A DNA stretch of 7,007 nucleotides from contig JASHTU010000505.1 in the NCBI GenBank assembly GCA_030040395.1, positions 1 to 7,007 on the forward strand, given 5' to 3'. The position numbers and the translations under genes were made by a program. This document shows positions 1 through 6,226 of this stretch, piece after piece. Under the pieces are notes generated by a model. The model searched no databases. It was given only the letters and a program-made list of their open reading frames with translations, and had not been told where the DNA came from. The stretch comes from Acidobacteriaceae bacterium (lineage in GTDB: Bacteria; Acidobacteriota; Terriglobia; Terriglobales; Acidobacteriaceae). How positions within the stretch are numbered: position 1 is the stretch's first letter; every line of letters begins with the position of its first letter.

Positions 1-1
1 C

Positions 2-376
2 ATTGGACTGCGCACGCCGCTCTGGGTCATCGTGCTGCTGGCCTTCCTCTACGGAGCCTTCAGCAGCCTGCAATTCACCAGCATGAACACTCTGGTCTAC
101 GCGGACGTCGTCGAAGAGGACACCAGCGCCGCCAGCACCATCTTTGCCACCATGCAGCAGATGGCCCTCAGCTTCGGCGTAGCCATCGCCGGTCTCGCGA
201 CCGCCTTCTTCCTTCCCGAGCACGTTTGGTCGGTTCCCGCCGTTTTCATCCACGGAATTCATGAGGCCTTCGTCGCCCTCGGCGTCCTGACCGTCGTTTC
301 TACCATGGTCTTCCGTAGTCTGCGCCGCCGTGACGGGCTCTCCATAAGCCGGCAGAAACTGGTTCATGCCGGATAA
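2..376 (+). CDS. MFS transporter, DHA2 (EmrB/QacA-like), C-terminal fragment
   Basis: This is the 3' end of a proton-driven multidrug exporter of the major facilitator superfamily in the inner membrane. The frame is open to the window edge, so the 5' part lies outside; the GTG at 32 is an internal codon, not a start. About 124 residues are visible. They hold three hydrophobic segments (roughly residues 1-22, 45-71 and 78-105 of the visible part) and end in a short basic tail containing SLRRRDG. The loop MNTLVYADVVEEDTSAAS, followed by a helix starting MQQMALSFGVAIAG, matches the pattern of the last helices of 14-helix DHA2 proteins, where a conserved MNT...A.D loop precedes a QQ-G-S-G-A helix. 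The stop is TAA at 374-376. The substrate cannot be inferred, and no partner membrane-fusion gene is visible downstream. Confidence 0.85.
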   Translation: MGLRTPLWVIVLLAFLYGAFSSLQFTSMNTLVYADVVEEDTSAASTIFATMQQMALSFGVAIAGLATAFFLPEHVWSVPAVFIHGIHEAFVALGVLTVVSTMVFRSLRRRDGLSISRQKLVHAG

Positions 377-870
377 GAGCTTTTGGCCTGATGTTTTGTG
401 TTGGAGGCCCGACGGCGCGTGTTTGCCGCCAAACGCTGACAACGCCTTCGAACGGATTGCCGTCAATCAGACTGAACGCGAGCGATCGACGGGCGTAGGC
501 GGATTTGTTGGGTGTCGCTCCTGTGAGTAATCCGGAAGAGGCGCTGCATTCCTCACTCGATAGGGCGGACGACTCTGCAGGGATTGCCTACCGCGATCAA
601 GCTCGAGGCTGAATCGCCAATGGCGCTTCATGGAGCAAAGATTTTGGAACGTTTGGCCGGCTCTGCGTCAGGAATCCGGTGCTCATGGTAGTACCCAGGA
701 AAACACATCCGATCCTCGTTGCCGGATACCTATTCTCGTTTGTGTGCATGATCTAAACCCCATCTTGTACGCAGCGCAGGTGTGCGTCACTTGGTAAGGC
801 ATGAGAGAACGCGACGCGGAGTTGTGGGCAAAATGCGGGGTTTGGATCGGAGCGTTGTTGTCCACCAACG

Positions 871-899
871 TTGCGAGCCTGGTCAGGCCGCCGTAGTCT
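871..899 (+). promoter_or_regulatory. Weak sigma70-like promoter candidate for the glycosidase
   Basis: TTGCGA (871-876) and TAGTCT (894-899) are separated by 17 bp and lie about 95-105 bp upstream of the glycosidase starts. The -35 matches consensus at 4 of 6 positions but the -10 at only 3 of 6. A small dyad (CGTTG 853-857, CAACG 866-870) sits directly upstream and could be an operator. This is only the best-spaced candidate I found. Confidence 0.2.
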
Positions 900-946
900 A
901 TCCTTACCTGGATTCTGAGACGTGCGGCGCCACCGGGCTCGAACCC

Positions 947-973
947 GCCTGGCCCGCTTGGCCGGCCTGGCGT
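947..973 (+). repeat. Three imperfect 9-nt tandem copies in the glycosidase leader
   Basis: The units are GCCTGGCCC, GCTTGGCCG and GCCTGGCGT, running back to back and ending about 20 nt before the first ATG of the glycosidase. They are rich in self-complementary GGCC and CCGG, so they could fold in the mRNA leader. The number of copies is too small to class them as more than a local duplication. Confidence 0.5.
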
Positions 974-1004
974 TGCATCTCAGAGCGTAAAGATGGTGGA
1001 AACC

Positions 1005-2738
1005 ATGAGTACATTCGCCAAATGCCTGCCGCCACTGCTTTTCCTTCCGATGTCTTTTGCTGCAAATCTGTCAACGGCACAGCATGCGGCCACATTGACT
1101 CAACTGACGAACAACAACACCAGCGCCTCCAGCTCGTTTGGCGCTCTTCCCAATGGCGACGCCGCACCCGGAAACGTCAGCAAGGTCTCGCTCAAAAAGC
1201 TCCTGCCGTCAGGCTTCAACGGTAAGGTCCTGGCTCACTGGATGCCCTGGTGGAAGTGCTCTGAATCCCCGTGCGAGGGTTCGCACGATAAGCGCGACCC
1301 GCTCAGAGTTCAGTACTCGACCGAGGATCCGGCCCAGATCGACCGCACCATCCAGGACATGATCTCGCGCGGCTATGACGGCGTGATGGTGGCCGAGGCC
1401 AACACCGCCGGCGCCGACGCCGCGGGTACACTGGCCATGGCTCGCGAGATGCCGAAATTCCCCAATTTCCTGTTCTCGGTCAGCGAAAATCATCTCAACA
1501 AGCTTCACTCGCCCGGAGAGCAGTTCAGCAAGCTGATGAAGGACATGTCCTTCGCCCAGAGCCACTTTTTCAGCCTGCAGAATTACCTGAGAATTAACGG
1601 CCGCCCCGTGGTCTACATCTTTGACAACGGCGACGTCGACTGGGCCAGCGCCGAGGCGCAGGCGCCCGGAAATCCAATCTTCATTCTTGATGGTCCAAGC
1701 CACGCCTCAGGCAGCGTGGGAGGCTTCTTCTGGTTCGGCAGCCTTCCCCACAACGCCGAAGTTTCAAGCGGCGAAGAACTCGGCAAACTCGACTCCTTCT
1801 ACTCCCAGGTCGCAGGCAATCCGGGACGCCTCTATTCCGGGTCGTTCTTTAAAGGATTTGACGATCGGCTCGCCGCCTGGGGCCAGGGGCGCAGAGTGGA
1901 CCAGGCCTGCGGCCTGACCTTCGTCCGGTCGCTATCAGCCGTTGCCAAGTACCTGTCGCGAGCGCCATCAAACCTCCCACTGTTGCAGGTCGCCACTTGG
2001 AACGACTACGAAGAGGGCACCGAAGTGGAAACCGGAATCGACAACTGCGGCTCGGTGAGCGCCAGTGTCTCAGGCGCCATCATCAAGCCGGTCCCGTCCT
2101 TCACCGGCCAGGGCTCTGAAGAGACCGTCGATCACTACGAGGTCTATCTCTCAGTCGATGGCAAACACCTGATGGACGCAGGGTCAGTTGCGGTGGGCGG
2201 AGCGCCGTTCGACGCTGCGAAATTGGACCTTGCCCCGGGAGAATACAAGGTCTTCGTGCAGATGGTTGGAAAATCCCACATCCTCAATCGCATCTCGGCT
2301 CCGGTCCAGTTGACCGTCGGCGGCGTTTCAACGCCGGGACAGCTTCCCGCCGGCCTCGCGCCTGCCCAAACTTCCGAGGTCAGTCCCGCTCCCGTGCCCG
2401 CTCCAGTGAATGACACAACGCCCGCCGACAACGCGGCGCCTGCCGGCAGCGTGGCGCCGGCGCCTGCTTCAGGGCCGAGCATCTCAGTTACGTCCCCAAT
2501 TGAAGGCTCGGAGGTTTCGAGTCCCGTGACCTTGAATATCACCACGAATGAGCCATTCACGGTAACGCGCATTCAGGTCTGGGACCATGGCGTGAAGATC
2601 GTCGATCAGCGCGACTCCCCCTCCGTCAATGCGCTGAGCCTTCAAATGAGCCCGGGAGCGCACAGCCTTACCATCAACGTTAAAGACGAGTCAATGAAAA
2701 CCCGGGATTCCGCGACCTTGAATTTTCAGGTACAGTAG
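1005..2738 (+). CDS. Secreted GH71/GH99-like glycoside hydrolase with Ig-like modules
   Basis: Likely an exported retaining or inverting glycosidase acting on alpha-linked polysaccharide (GH71 members are alpha-1,3-glucanases; GH99 members are endo-alpha-mannosidases). I prefer ATG 1005 over ATG 993, because GGTGGA lies just before 1005 and the protein then begins with a clean signal peptide (MSTFAKCLPPLLFLPMSFAA). It gives 577 residues; the numbering below counts from ATG 993 (581). The (beta/alpha)8-type domain spans about 75-365: it opens with KVLAHWMPWW (78-87), followed by a GYDGVMVAEAN strand (128-137), and near its end has TWNDYEEGTEVE (335-346). In that motif D338 and E341 align with the catalytic acid pair of GH99 (WNEWHEG) and GH71 (WNDYGE). 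An Fn3/Ig-like module follows (about 367-443), then a Pro/Ala/Thr linker (about 446-495) and a C-terminal Ig-like module (about 496-580). Four cysteines (89, 94, 306, 352) may form disulfides. It appears monocistronic. The substrate is unknown. Confidence 0.75.
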   Translation: MSTFAKCLPPLLFLPMSFAANLSTAQHAATLTQLTNNNTSASSSFGALPNGDAAPGNVSKVSLKKLLPSGFNGKVLAHWMPWWKCSESPCEGSHDKRDPLRVQYSTEDPAQIDRTIQDMISRGYDGVMVAEANTAGADAAGTLAMAREMPKFPNFLFSVSENHLNKLHSPGEQFSKLMKDMSFAQSHFFSLQNYLRINGRPVVYIFDNGDVDWASAEAQAPGNPIFILDGPSHASGSVGGFFWFGSLPHNAEVSSGEELGKLDSFYSQVAGNPGRLYSGSFFKGFDDRLAAWGQGRRVDQACGLTFVRSLSAVAKYLSRAPSNLPLLQVATWNDYEEGTEVETGIDNCGSVSASVSGAIIKPVPSFTGQGSEETVDHYEVYLSVDGKHLMDAGSVAVGGAPFDAAKLDLAPGEYKVFVQMVGKSHILNRISAPVQLTVGGVSTPGQLPAGLAPAQTSEVSPAPVPAPVNDTTPADNAAPAGSVAPAPASGPSISVTSPIEGSEVSSPVTLNITTNEPFTVTRIQVWDHGVKIVDQRDSPSVNALSLQMSPGAHSLTINVKDESMKTRDSATLNFQVQ

Positions 2739-3139
2739 GGCGCTTTCTTGCTCTCCAGCCGGAAGTGCCGGTCAACCATCGTCACATTGCGAGAACCCCC
2801 TGGCAAATCCCAGGCCGGTCGCTAAACCGCAGCCTCAGGTGTCAGACCGCGGAATCCCGCGCCTCGCAGCCGAAATTGCCTGGAACCGGCGTCATATCGA
2901 TCCCCGAACGCGTAAAAACAGCATCGGCCACGCCAAATCACCCACGTTTCATCAACTATCATGCGCATTTCACCCGCTGTTTCATCTGCATTCCGCAACC
3001 AATCCGCCGCCTTTCACCGCGCCCTGAACGGAAAAGCCGGATCGCCGGCAGACTTCACTCCCGAGGTCGCCGGGCTCTCAACCACCCGCATTCCACGCCA
3101 ACTGGCCGGCTCCGCTGACCACGCTCAGCTCGTTGTCAA

Positions 3140-3172
3140 CCCCTCCGCACCCCGCACCCAGCCCCATCCCCC
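3140..3172 (-). other. Canonical G-quadruplex motif (G-rich on minus strand)
   Basis: The plus strand has five C-runs: 3140-3143 (4), 3150-3153 (4), 3157-3159 (3), 3162-3165 (4) and 3168-3172 (5). They are separated by 6, 3, 2 and 2 bases, so the minus strand meets the standard four-run, loops-up-to-7 definition with one run to spare. The plus strand could form an i-motif. It lies upstream of the candidate small RNA. A role is not shown. Confidence 0.6.
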
Positions 3173-3204
3173 TCATTCCAAACACATTATTTTTCTCCCC
3201 AACC

Positions 3205-3235
3205 TTGCCGGTTAATTCCGCCAAATCGCTAGAAT
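3205..3235 (+). promoter_or_regulatory. Candidate promoter for the small RNA
   Basis: TAGAAT (3230-3235) matches the -10 consensus at 5 of 6 positions. The best -35 is TTGCCG (3205-3210), with a long 19-bp spacer. Transcription would begin near 3242, at the start of GGGGATC, and run directly into the terminator at 3277-3332. The -35 and spacing are weak, so the call relies mainly on the -10 and on the terminator downstream. Confidence 0.35.
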
Positions 3236-3241
3236 GGTTTT

Positions 3242-3332
3242 GGGGATCAAACAGAGTGATTCCGTTTCGGAGACGAGGCGGCTCGGGAGCGGTGGCTAAG
3301 CATGATCGCCATCCCCGGGCCGCCTGCTTTTT
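3242..3332 (+). ncRNA. Putative ~90-nt small RNA of unknown family
   Basis: A possible independent transcript lies between the -10 box at 3230 and a strong intrinsic terminator, with no gene on the plus strand after it until 4935. The 5' part contains a small TCCG-TTT-CGGA hairpin (3261-3271). The 3' part is the long terminator stem. GGGGAT (3242-3247) can also pair with ATCCCC (3311-3316), which would compete with the terminator stem. I checked it by eye against 6S RNA, 4.5S SRP RNA and the GEMM and fluoride riboswitch motifs and saw no match. The alternative is that the terminator ends a long 3' UTR of the glycosidase mRNA, 540 bp upstream. Confidence 0.35.
3277..3332 (+). terminator. Strong intrinsic terminator
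   Basis: GGCGGCTCGGG (3277-3287) pairs with CCCGGGCCGCC (3314-3324) over 11 bp, with one T-G wobble. After a three-base AGC bulge, GGTGGC (3291-3296) pairs with GCCATC (3308-3313). The loop is 11 nt (3297-3307). TGC and then five T (3328-3332) follow the stem. The other strand lacks a T-tract, so it acts on plus-strand transcription. Confidence 0.75.
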
Positions 3333-3389
3333 GCCCCTGCTTTTGCGGCTCCTTCGCAGCCAGGCTCTTCCTGGGTCTGCACCGAAAAC

Positions 3390-3404
3390 GGGGCAAAACG
3401 CCCC
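3390..3404 (-). terminator. Small GC hairpin, possible minus-strand terminator
   Basis: GGGGC (3390-3394) and GCCCC (3400-3404) form a 5-bp stem with a 5-nt loop. On the minus strand the hairpin is followed by GTTTTCGG, a short T-run, so it could stop transcripts reading through from rlmN about 150 bp upstream. The stem and T-tract are both short. Confidence 0.3.
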
Positions 3405-3415
3405 AAAATTGGCCG

Positions 3416-3515
3416 TAAGTCCTTATTATTGAATATTTTAGGATCTAACTCCTTTATTATCAAGAATTTAAACCCAGTACTAATTAGTATAAGTGATTGC
3501 AAACAAAACACTTAA
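3416..3515. repeat. AT-rich degenerate repeat, 30-bp period
   Basis: Two clear adjacent units start at 3416 (TAAGTCCTT-ATTATTGAA...) and 3446 (TAACTCCTTTATTATCAAG...). They share TAA(G/C)TCCTT(T)ATTAT, then an AT-rich stretch ending in TTTAGGATC or TTTAAACCC. A weaker unit beginning TAAGTGATTGCAAAC starts at 3490, and a further TAACC(T)CTCC start lies at 3513. On the minus strand each clear unit carries AAGGAGTTA or AAGGACTTA. In one minus-strand frame the two full units read as ten-residue repeats (KFLIIKELDP, KIFNNKDLRP), but the 44-bp offset of the third unit breaks that frame, so coding is not supported. I recall similar G-run-linked intergenic repeats in acidobacteria; this is memory only. 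Confidence 0.55.
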
Positions 3516-3549
3516 CCTCTCCAGGAAGGGGGGTAGGGGGGAGGGTTAA
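3512..3549 (-). terminator. G-run inverted repeat, possible rlmN terminator
   Basis: TTAACC (3512-3517) and GGTTAA (3544-3549) are perfect inverted arms. The pairing extends imperfectly inward (CTCC against GGGG-rich sequence), around a loop holding runs of six G (3528-3533) and six G (3536-3541), plus three G at 3543-3545. It begins 3 bp after the rlmN stop. On the minus strand it is followed by GTGTTTTGTTTG, a broken T-tract. It may terminate rlmN, or be the G-rich edge of the adjacent repeat element. Confidence 0.4.
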
Positions 3550-3552
3550 CAA

Positions 3553-4758
3553 TCAGGCGAAGGTGTCGCCCTCCACCGTTCGCTTCAACTGGCCGCAGGC
3601 GGCGTAGATGTCCCGCCCGCGCGGTTTGCGCAGGTAGGCCGGAACCCCTGCATCCAATAAAGCGCAACGAAAGGCTTCGACAGCTTCCGGCGCAGGCGTC
3701 TCGTAATCGATGCCCGGCCCCGGATTCCACGCAATCAGATTCACCTTGGCGGGCAGCCCGCTGCGCCGCACCAGCCGCGCCACCTCCCGCGCGTGCTCCG
3801 GCCGATCGGTGACACCGCCGAGCAGAACATATTCGAAGGTGACGCGCTCGCGCGGCCGCAGCGGAACCCGCCGCACCGCCTCGATCACCGTATCGATGGG
3901 CCATTTGCGGTTGATCGGCATCACGTCGCCACGGATCGTGTCGTTCGGCGCGTTCAGGCTGATGGCCAACTTGGGCCGCACCTCCGGCGGCTCCAGCGCA
4001 AAGCGCTCGATGCCGGGCACAATGCCTGAGGTCGAAACCGTCATGCGCCGCGGGCTCAAACCCACTTCCTCCACCAGAAGCCGTACGGCCTTCATGAAGG
4101 GTCCGAAATTCAAAAACGGTTCGCCCATCCCCATAAACACCAGGTTCACGCGGTCGCGCCCCACTTCCACGCCATGGCGCGCAAAAACAGCAATCACCTG
4201 CCCCGCGATCTCCCCCGCCGTCAAATTGCGTTGCAGCCCCAGCCGTGCCGTGAGGCAGAATTGGCAGTTGACCGCGCACCCGATCTGGCTGGATACACAG
4301 ACGGTTGCCCGCTCCCAACGCTTTCCCGGTCCGGCTCTGTCCATCTCCTCCGCCGCGTCCCCATCGGCCTCATCTCCCGCCTCTCCATCGTCTCCTTCCG
4401 GCATCCATACCGTCTCCACCGTCTCTAAAAGGCCCCCAGTTCCCGGGCACTCCATGAGAAACCGCTCCGTCCCATCCACCCCCTGAAAAACCTGTCCAAT
4501 CCGCACACGCCCCACCCCCCAACCCTTGGCGCTGAGCTGCGCACGTAGGGATTTAGGTAGTGTAACGATTTCAAAAAGCTCGGTAACCAATTGATGATAG
4601 AGAGCATCAGCGATCTGCCGCCCGCGCCAGGCCGGCTCGCCGAGCACCTCCATTCGTTGCCCGAGTTCCGCGCTGTTAAGGCCGAAAAGGGAGCCGAGGC
4701 TTCCTTGGGAGGGCTTGACGGCGTCTAAGCGAACAAGTTGGTCGGAATTCCTGGCCAC
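3553..4758 (-). CDS. rlmN: RlmN, dual-specificity 23S rRNA/tRNA adenine-C2 methyltransferase
   Basis: A cytoplasmic radical-SAM enzyme that methylates C2 of A2503 in 23S rRNA and of A37 in some tRNAs, supporting decoding fidelity. The 401 residues run from an N-terminal helical RNA-binding part (about 24-75, with GEPAWRGRQIADALYHQ) into the radical-SAM barrel. The 4Fe-4S motif C161-AVN-C165-QF-C168 and the SAM-binding MGMGEPFLN (209-217) are visible. C154 (in VCVSSQ) and C388 (in YAACGQL) match the two methyl-relay cysteines, so it should be active. The TMTVSTSGIVPGI-type strand (238-250) and SLNAPND (268-274) are also typical. The start is GTG at 4758: a TGA stop lies three codons upstream, and the next Met (36) would remove conserved sequence. 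No good ribosome-binding site is seen. An acidic insertion (about 120-148) is unusual. Confidence 0.95.
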   Translation of the reverse strand: MARNSDQLVRLDAVKPSQGSLGSLFGLNSAELGQRMEVLGEPAWRGRQIADALYHQLVTELFEIVTLPKSLRAQLSAKGWGVGRVRIGQVFQGVDGTERFLMECPGTGGLLETVETVWMPEGDDGEAGDEADGDAAEEMDRAGPGKRWERATVCVSSQIGCAVNCQFCLTARLGLQRNLTAGEIAGQVIAVFARHGVEVGRDRVNLVFMGMGEPFLNFGPFMKAVRLLVEEVGLSPRRMTVSTSGIVPGIERFALEPPEVRPKLAISLNAPNDTIRGDVMPINRKWPIDTVIEAVRRVPLRPRERVTFEYVLLGGVTDRPEHAREVARLVRRSGLPAKVNLIAWNPGPGIDYETPAPEAVEAFRCALLDAGVPAYLRKPRGRDIYAACGQLKRTVEGDTFA

Positions 4759-4907
4759 GGCTACGGCTCAGCATAGTGGATTTCCCCGCCGGACGCACGC
4801 CGGATCCACGAGTTTCCACCAGCCGTTGTCTCGCTCTCGTATCCACCGATCCTTGTTTTCCAGGGCTATCAGGCACGAGGTGGCGTGCCCTTTTGCTGCT
4901 ATTGCCC

Positions 4908-4913
4908 TACAAT
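4908..4913 (+). promoter_or_regulatory. -10 box for the M16 peptidase gene
   Basis: TACAAT matches the sigma70 -10 consensus at 5 of 6 positions. At 17-bp spacing the -35 region is GTGCCC, which is poor. Transcription would begin near 4920, giving a leader of only about 15 nt before the TTG at 4935. Confidence 0.5.
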
Positions 4914-4915
4914 CG

Positions 4916-4929
4916 AATCCAACTGGATT
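4916..4929. promoter_or_regulatory. 14-bp palindrome over the predicted start site, candidate operator
   Basis: AATCCA-AC-TGGATT is a perfect inverted repeat with 6-bp arms and a 2-bp centre. It lies just downstream of the -10 box and covers the predicted transcription start and the minimal GGA ribosome-binding site (4925-4927). A repressor bound here would block the M16 promoter; in RNA, the arms could hide the GGA. Confidence 0.35.
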
Positions 4930-4934
4930 GACTT

Positions 4935-6209
4935 TTGAATACCGAGCGCAATCTTCGCCGCACTGTTTTGCCCAACGGTCTCATCGTGCTGACCGAGCGC
5001 ATGGAGCATCTGCGTTCGGTAGCAATGGGCGTGTGGATCAAGTCTGGCTCCCGCTGCGAGCCGGCCGAGACCAATGGCATTTCCCATTTCGTAGAGCACA
5101 TGGTCTTCAAAGGCACGCGTTCCCGTTCGGCGCAGGCCATCGCCCGCGAAATGGATTCGATCGGCGGAAACCTGGACGCCTTTACAGGTAAGGAAACGAT
5201 CTGCTTCAATGTCAAATCGCTGGCGGACCACGTGCCGATTGCACTGGACGTGCTGACTGACCTGGTGCTGAACCCGGTTTTTGCGCCGACAGATATTGAG
5301 CGCGAACGTGGCGTGATTCTCGAAGAGATCAAGATTGACGAAGACAATCCGGATGTGTTGGTTCACGAGCTGTTCACACAGAGCTTCTGGAAAGGTCATC
5401 CGCTAGGAAAGCCGATCCTGGGCACGATGGAGACCGTGGGCCGGCTCGGGCAGGAGCAGCTTCTTGCCTACCATGGTGACCGCTTTCACGGCCGTAATAT
5501 TGTCTTTTCCGCGGCCGGCAACCTCGATCACGACCGGTTTACTGCGGCGGTAGCGGAAAAATTTTCGGCGCTTGCACGCGGCGAAACCTTGCATGAGCTT
5601 TCTGCACCGGCGCCCAGCGCCCGCATTCTGCTGCGAAGCAAGAAATCCCTCGAGCAGGTGCAGATTTGCCTGGGAGTGCCCGCGCCGCCGATCACCGACG
5701 AGAACCGCTACGCTACGCTGATACTGAACACCGTGCTGGGCGGCGGCATGAGCTCGCGGTTGTTTCAGACCATACGCGAAGAGCGGGGCTTGGCCTATTC
5801 GGTGTATTCCGATCTGAGCCCTTATCGCGATACGGGCACGCTCTGTGTCTACGCTGGGACCTCGGCGGGCAACGCCATCGAGGTGGTGGACCTGATTGTT
5901 GCCGAGTTCCGTAAGCTCAAAGAAACCCCGCTCGAGGAGGAAGAGCTTACCCGCGCCAAGGACCAGGTAAAAGGGAATCTGCTACTCGGATTGGAGAGCT
6001 CGAATTCGCGGATGGCCAACTTGGCCCGGCAGGAGATGTACTTCCACCAGTTCTTCACCGTGGATGAGATCATCGCCCGTATCGACGAAGTAAGTGCGGC
6101 TCAAGTGCAGACCATGGCCCAACGACTTTTCGAGCCCAACACCATTGCAGTAACCCTGCTCGGCCGGCTTGACGGGATGAAGCTAATCCGGGCGAAATTA
6201 GCCTGCTGA
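4935..6209 (+). CDS. M16B family zinc peptidase (insulinase/processing-peptidase type)
   Basis: A metallopeptidase of the pitrilysin/insulinase clan, related to mitochondrial processing peptidase and bacterial one-domain-pair M16B enzymes. The 424 residues are normal for the family. The inverted zinc motif H51-FV-E54-H55 is intact. The third ligand is expected at E131 in ILEEIKIDEDNP, 76 residues beyond H55 as in processing peptidase beta. NLDAFTGKE (79-87) is also typical. The second, structurally similar domain has LGGGMSSRLFQTIREERGLAYSVYS (268-292), the Arg/Tyr substrate-binding signature. No signal peptide is seen, so it should be cytoplasmic. The start is forced: a TGA (4929-4931) lies in frame two codons upstream, and the next Met (23) falls inside the conserved VLPNGLIVL strand, leaving TTG at 4935 with a minimal GGA seven bases upstream. 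It is divergent from rlmN. The physiological substrate is unknown. Confidence 0.92.
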   Translation: MNTERNLRRTVLPNGLIVLTERMEHLRSVAMGVWIKSGSRCEPAETNGISHFVEHMVFKGTRSRSAQAIAREMDSIGGNLDAFTGKETICFNVKSLADHVPIALDVLTDLVLNPVFAPTDIERERGVILEEIKIDEDNPDVLVHELFTQSFWKGHPLGKPILGTMETVGRLGQEQLLAYHGDRFHGRNIVFSAAGNLDHDRFTAAVAEKFSALARGETLHELSAPAPSARILLRSKKSLEQVQICLGVPAPPITDENRYATLILNTVLGGGMSSRLFQTIREERGLAYSVYSDLSPYRDTGTLCVYAGTSAGNAIEVVDLIVAEFRKLKETPLEEEELTRAKDQVKGNLLLGLESSNSRMANLARQEMYFHQFFTVDEIIARIDEVSAAQVQTMAQRLFEPNTIAVTLLGRLDGMKLIRAKLAC

Positions 6210-6226
6210 GTCCGTTTAACCGTGTC

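Larger units (their letters stand above)
377..1004. other. Long intergenic region without a convincing gene
   Basis: About 0.6 kb separates the MFS end from the glycosidase. I see no family in any frame. The longest frames are Arg/Trp-rich, have no ribosome-binding site and overlap the glycosidase out of phase. Weak hairpins occur at 385-409 (GGCCT/AGGCC, no T-tract) and 851-872 (CGTTG/CAACG core). A T-arm-like CGGG-CTCGAA-CCCG hairpin lies at 934-947, and three imperfect 9-nt copies lie at 947-973. The stretch could be an eroded gene or a long regulatory leader; the sequence does not decide between them. Confidence 0.5.
2739..3552. other. Gene-free, structure-rich intergenic region
   Basis: No reading frame here looks like protein. 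The open frames on the plus strand (for example 2765-3118) are Arg/Pro/His/Ser-rich products of a C-rich strand, with no ribosome-binding site. The first 400 bp hold only short hairpins, such as CGCGG/CCGCG at 2848-2861 and GCCGG/CCGGC at 3036-3049. From 3140 on the region is dense with signals, listed separately: a quadruplex motif, a candidate small RNA with terminator, a hairpin, an AT-rich repeat and a G-run dyad. The shift from C-rich to strongly AT-rich (3416-3512) is abrupt. Confidence 0.6.

Noticed and set aside
385..409. GGCCT/AGGCC hairpin as a terminator of the MFS gene
   Set aside because: Only 5 bp around a 15-base loop, and no T-tract follows.
920..972. tRNA 3'-end-like sequence on the minus strand (GGGTTCGAGCCC)
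   Set aside because: The T-stem has a mismatch, no CCA or complementary acceptor stem is found, and no D- or anticodon-arm lies at the right distance.
782..1225. 147-codon plus-strand open frame overlapping the glycosidase start
   Set aside because: It has no ribosome-binding site, is Arg/Trp/Gln-rich, and overlaps the well-supported glycosidase in another frame.
2765..3118. 117-codon plus-strand open frame after the glycosidase, and overlapping smaller frames
   Set aside because: GTG start without a ribosome-binding site; Arg/Pro/His/Ser-rich composition expected from a C-rich non-coding strand; no recognisable motif.
3360..3374. CCAGG/CCTGG hairpin between the terminator and the repeat
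   Set aside because: Perfect but only 5 bp, with no T-tract or context; expected by chance in GC-rich sequence.
3296..3511. 71-codon minus-strand open frame across the AT-rich repeat
   Set aside because: It runs through the repeat and across the terminator stem. The third repeat unit is out of phase with a coding reading, and no family is recognised.
3710..4486. 258-codon plus-strand open frame opposite rlmN
   Set aside because: Antisense shadow of a gene with all catalytic residues intact; Arg/Ser/Thr/Pro-rich composition.
4899..5399. 166-codon minus-strand open frame opposite the M16 gene
   Set aside because: Antisense shadow of the peptidase coding region, with no motif or ribosome-binding site.
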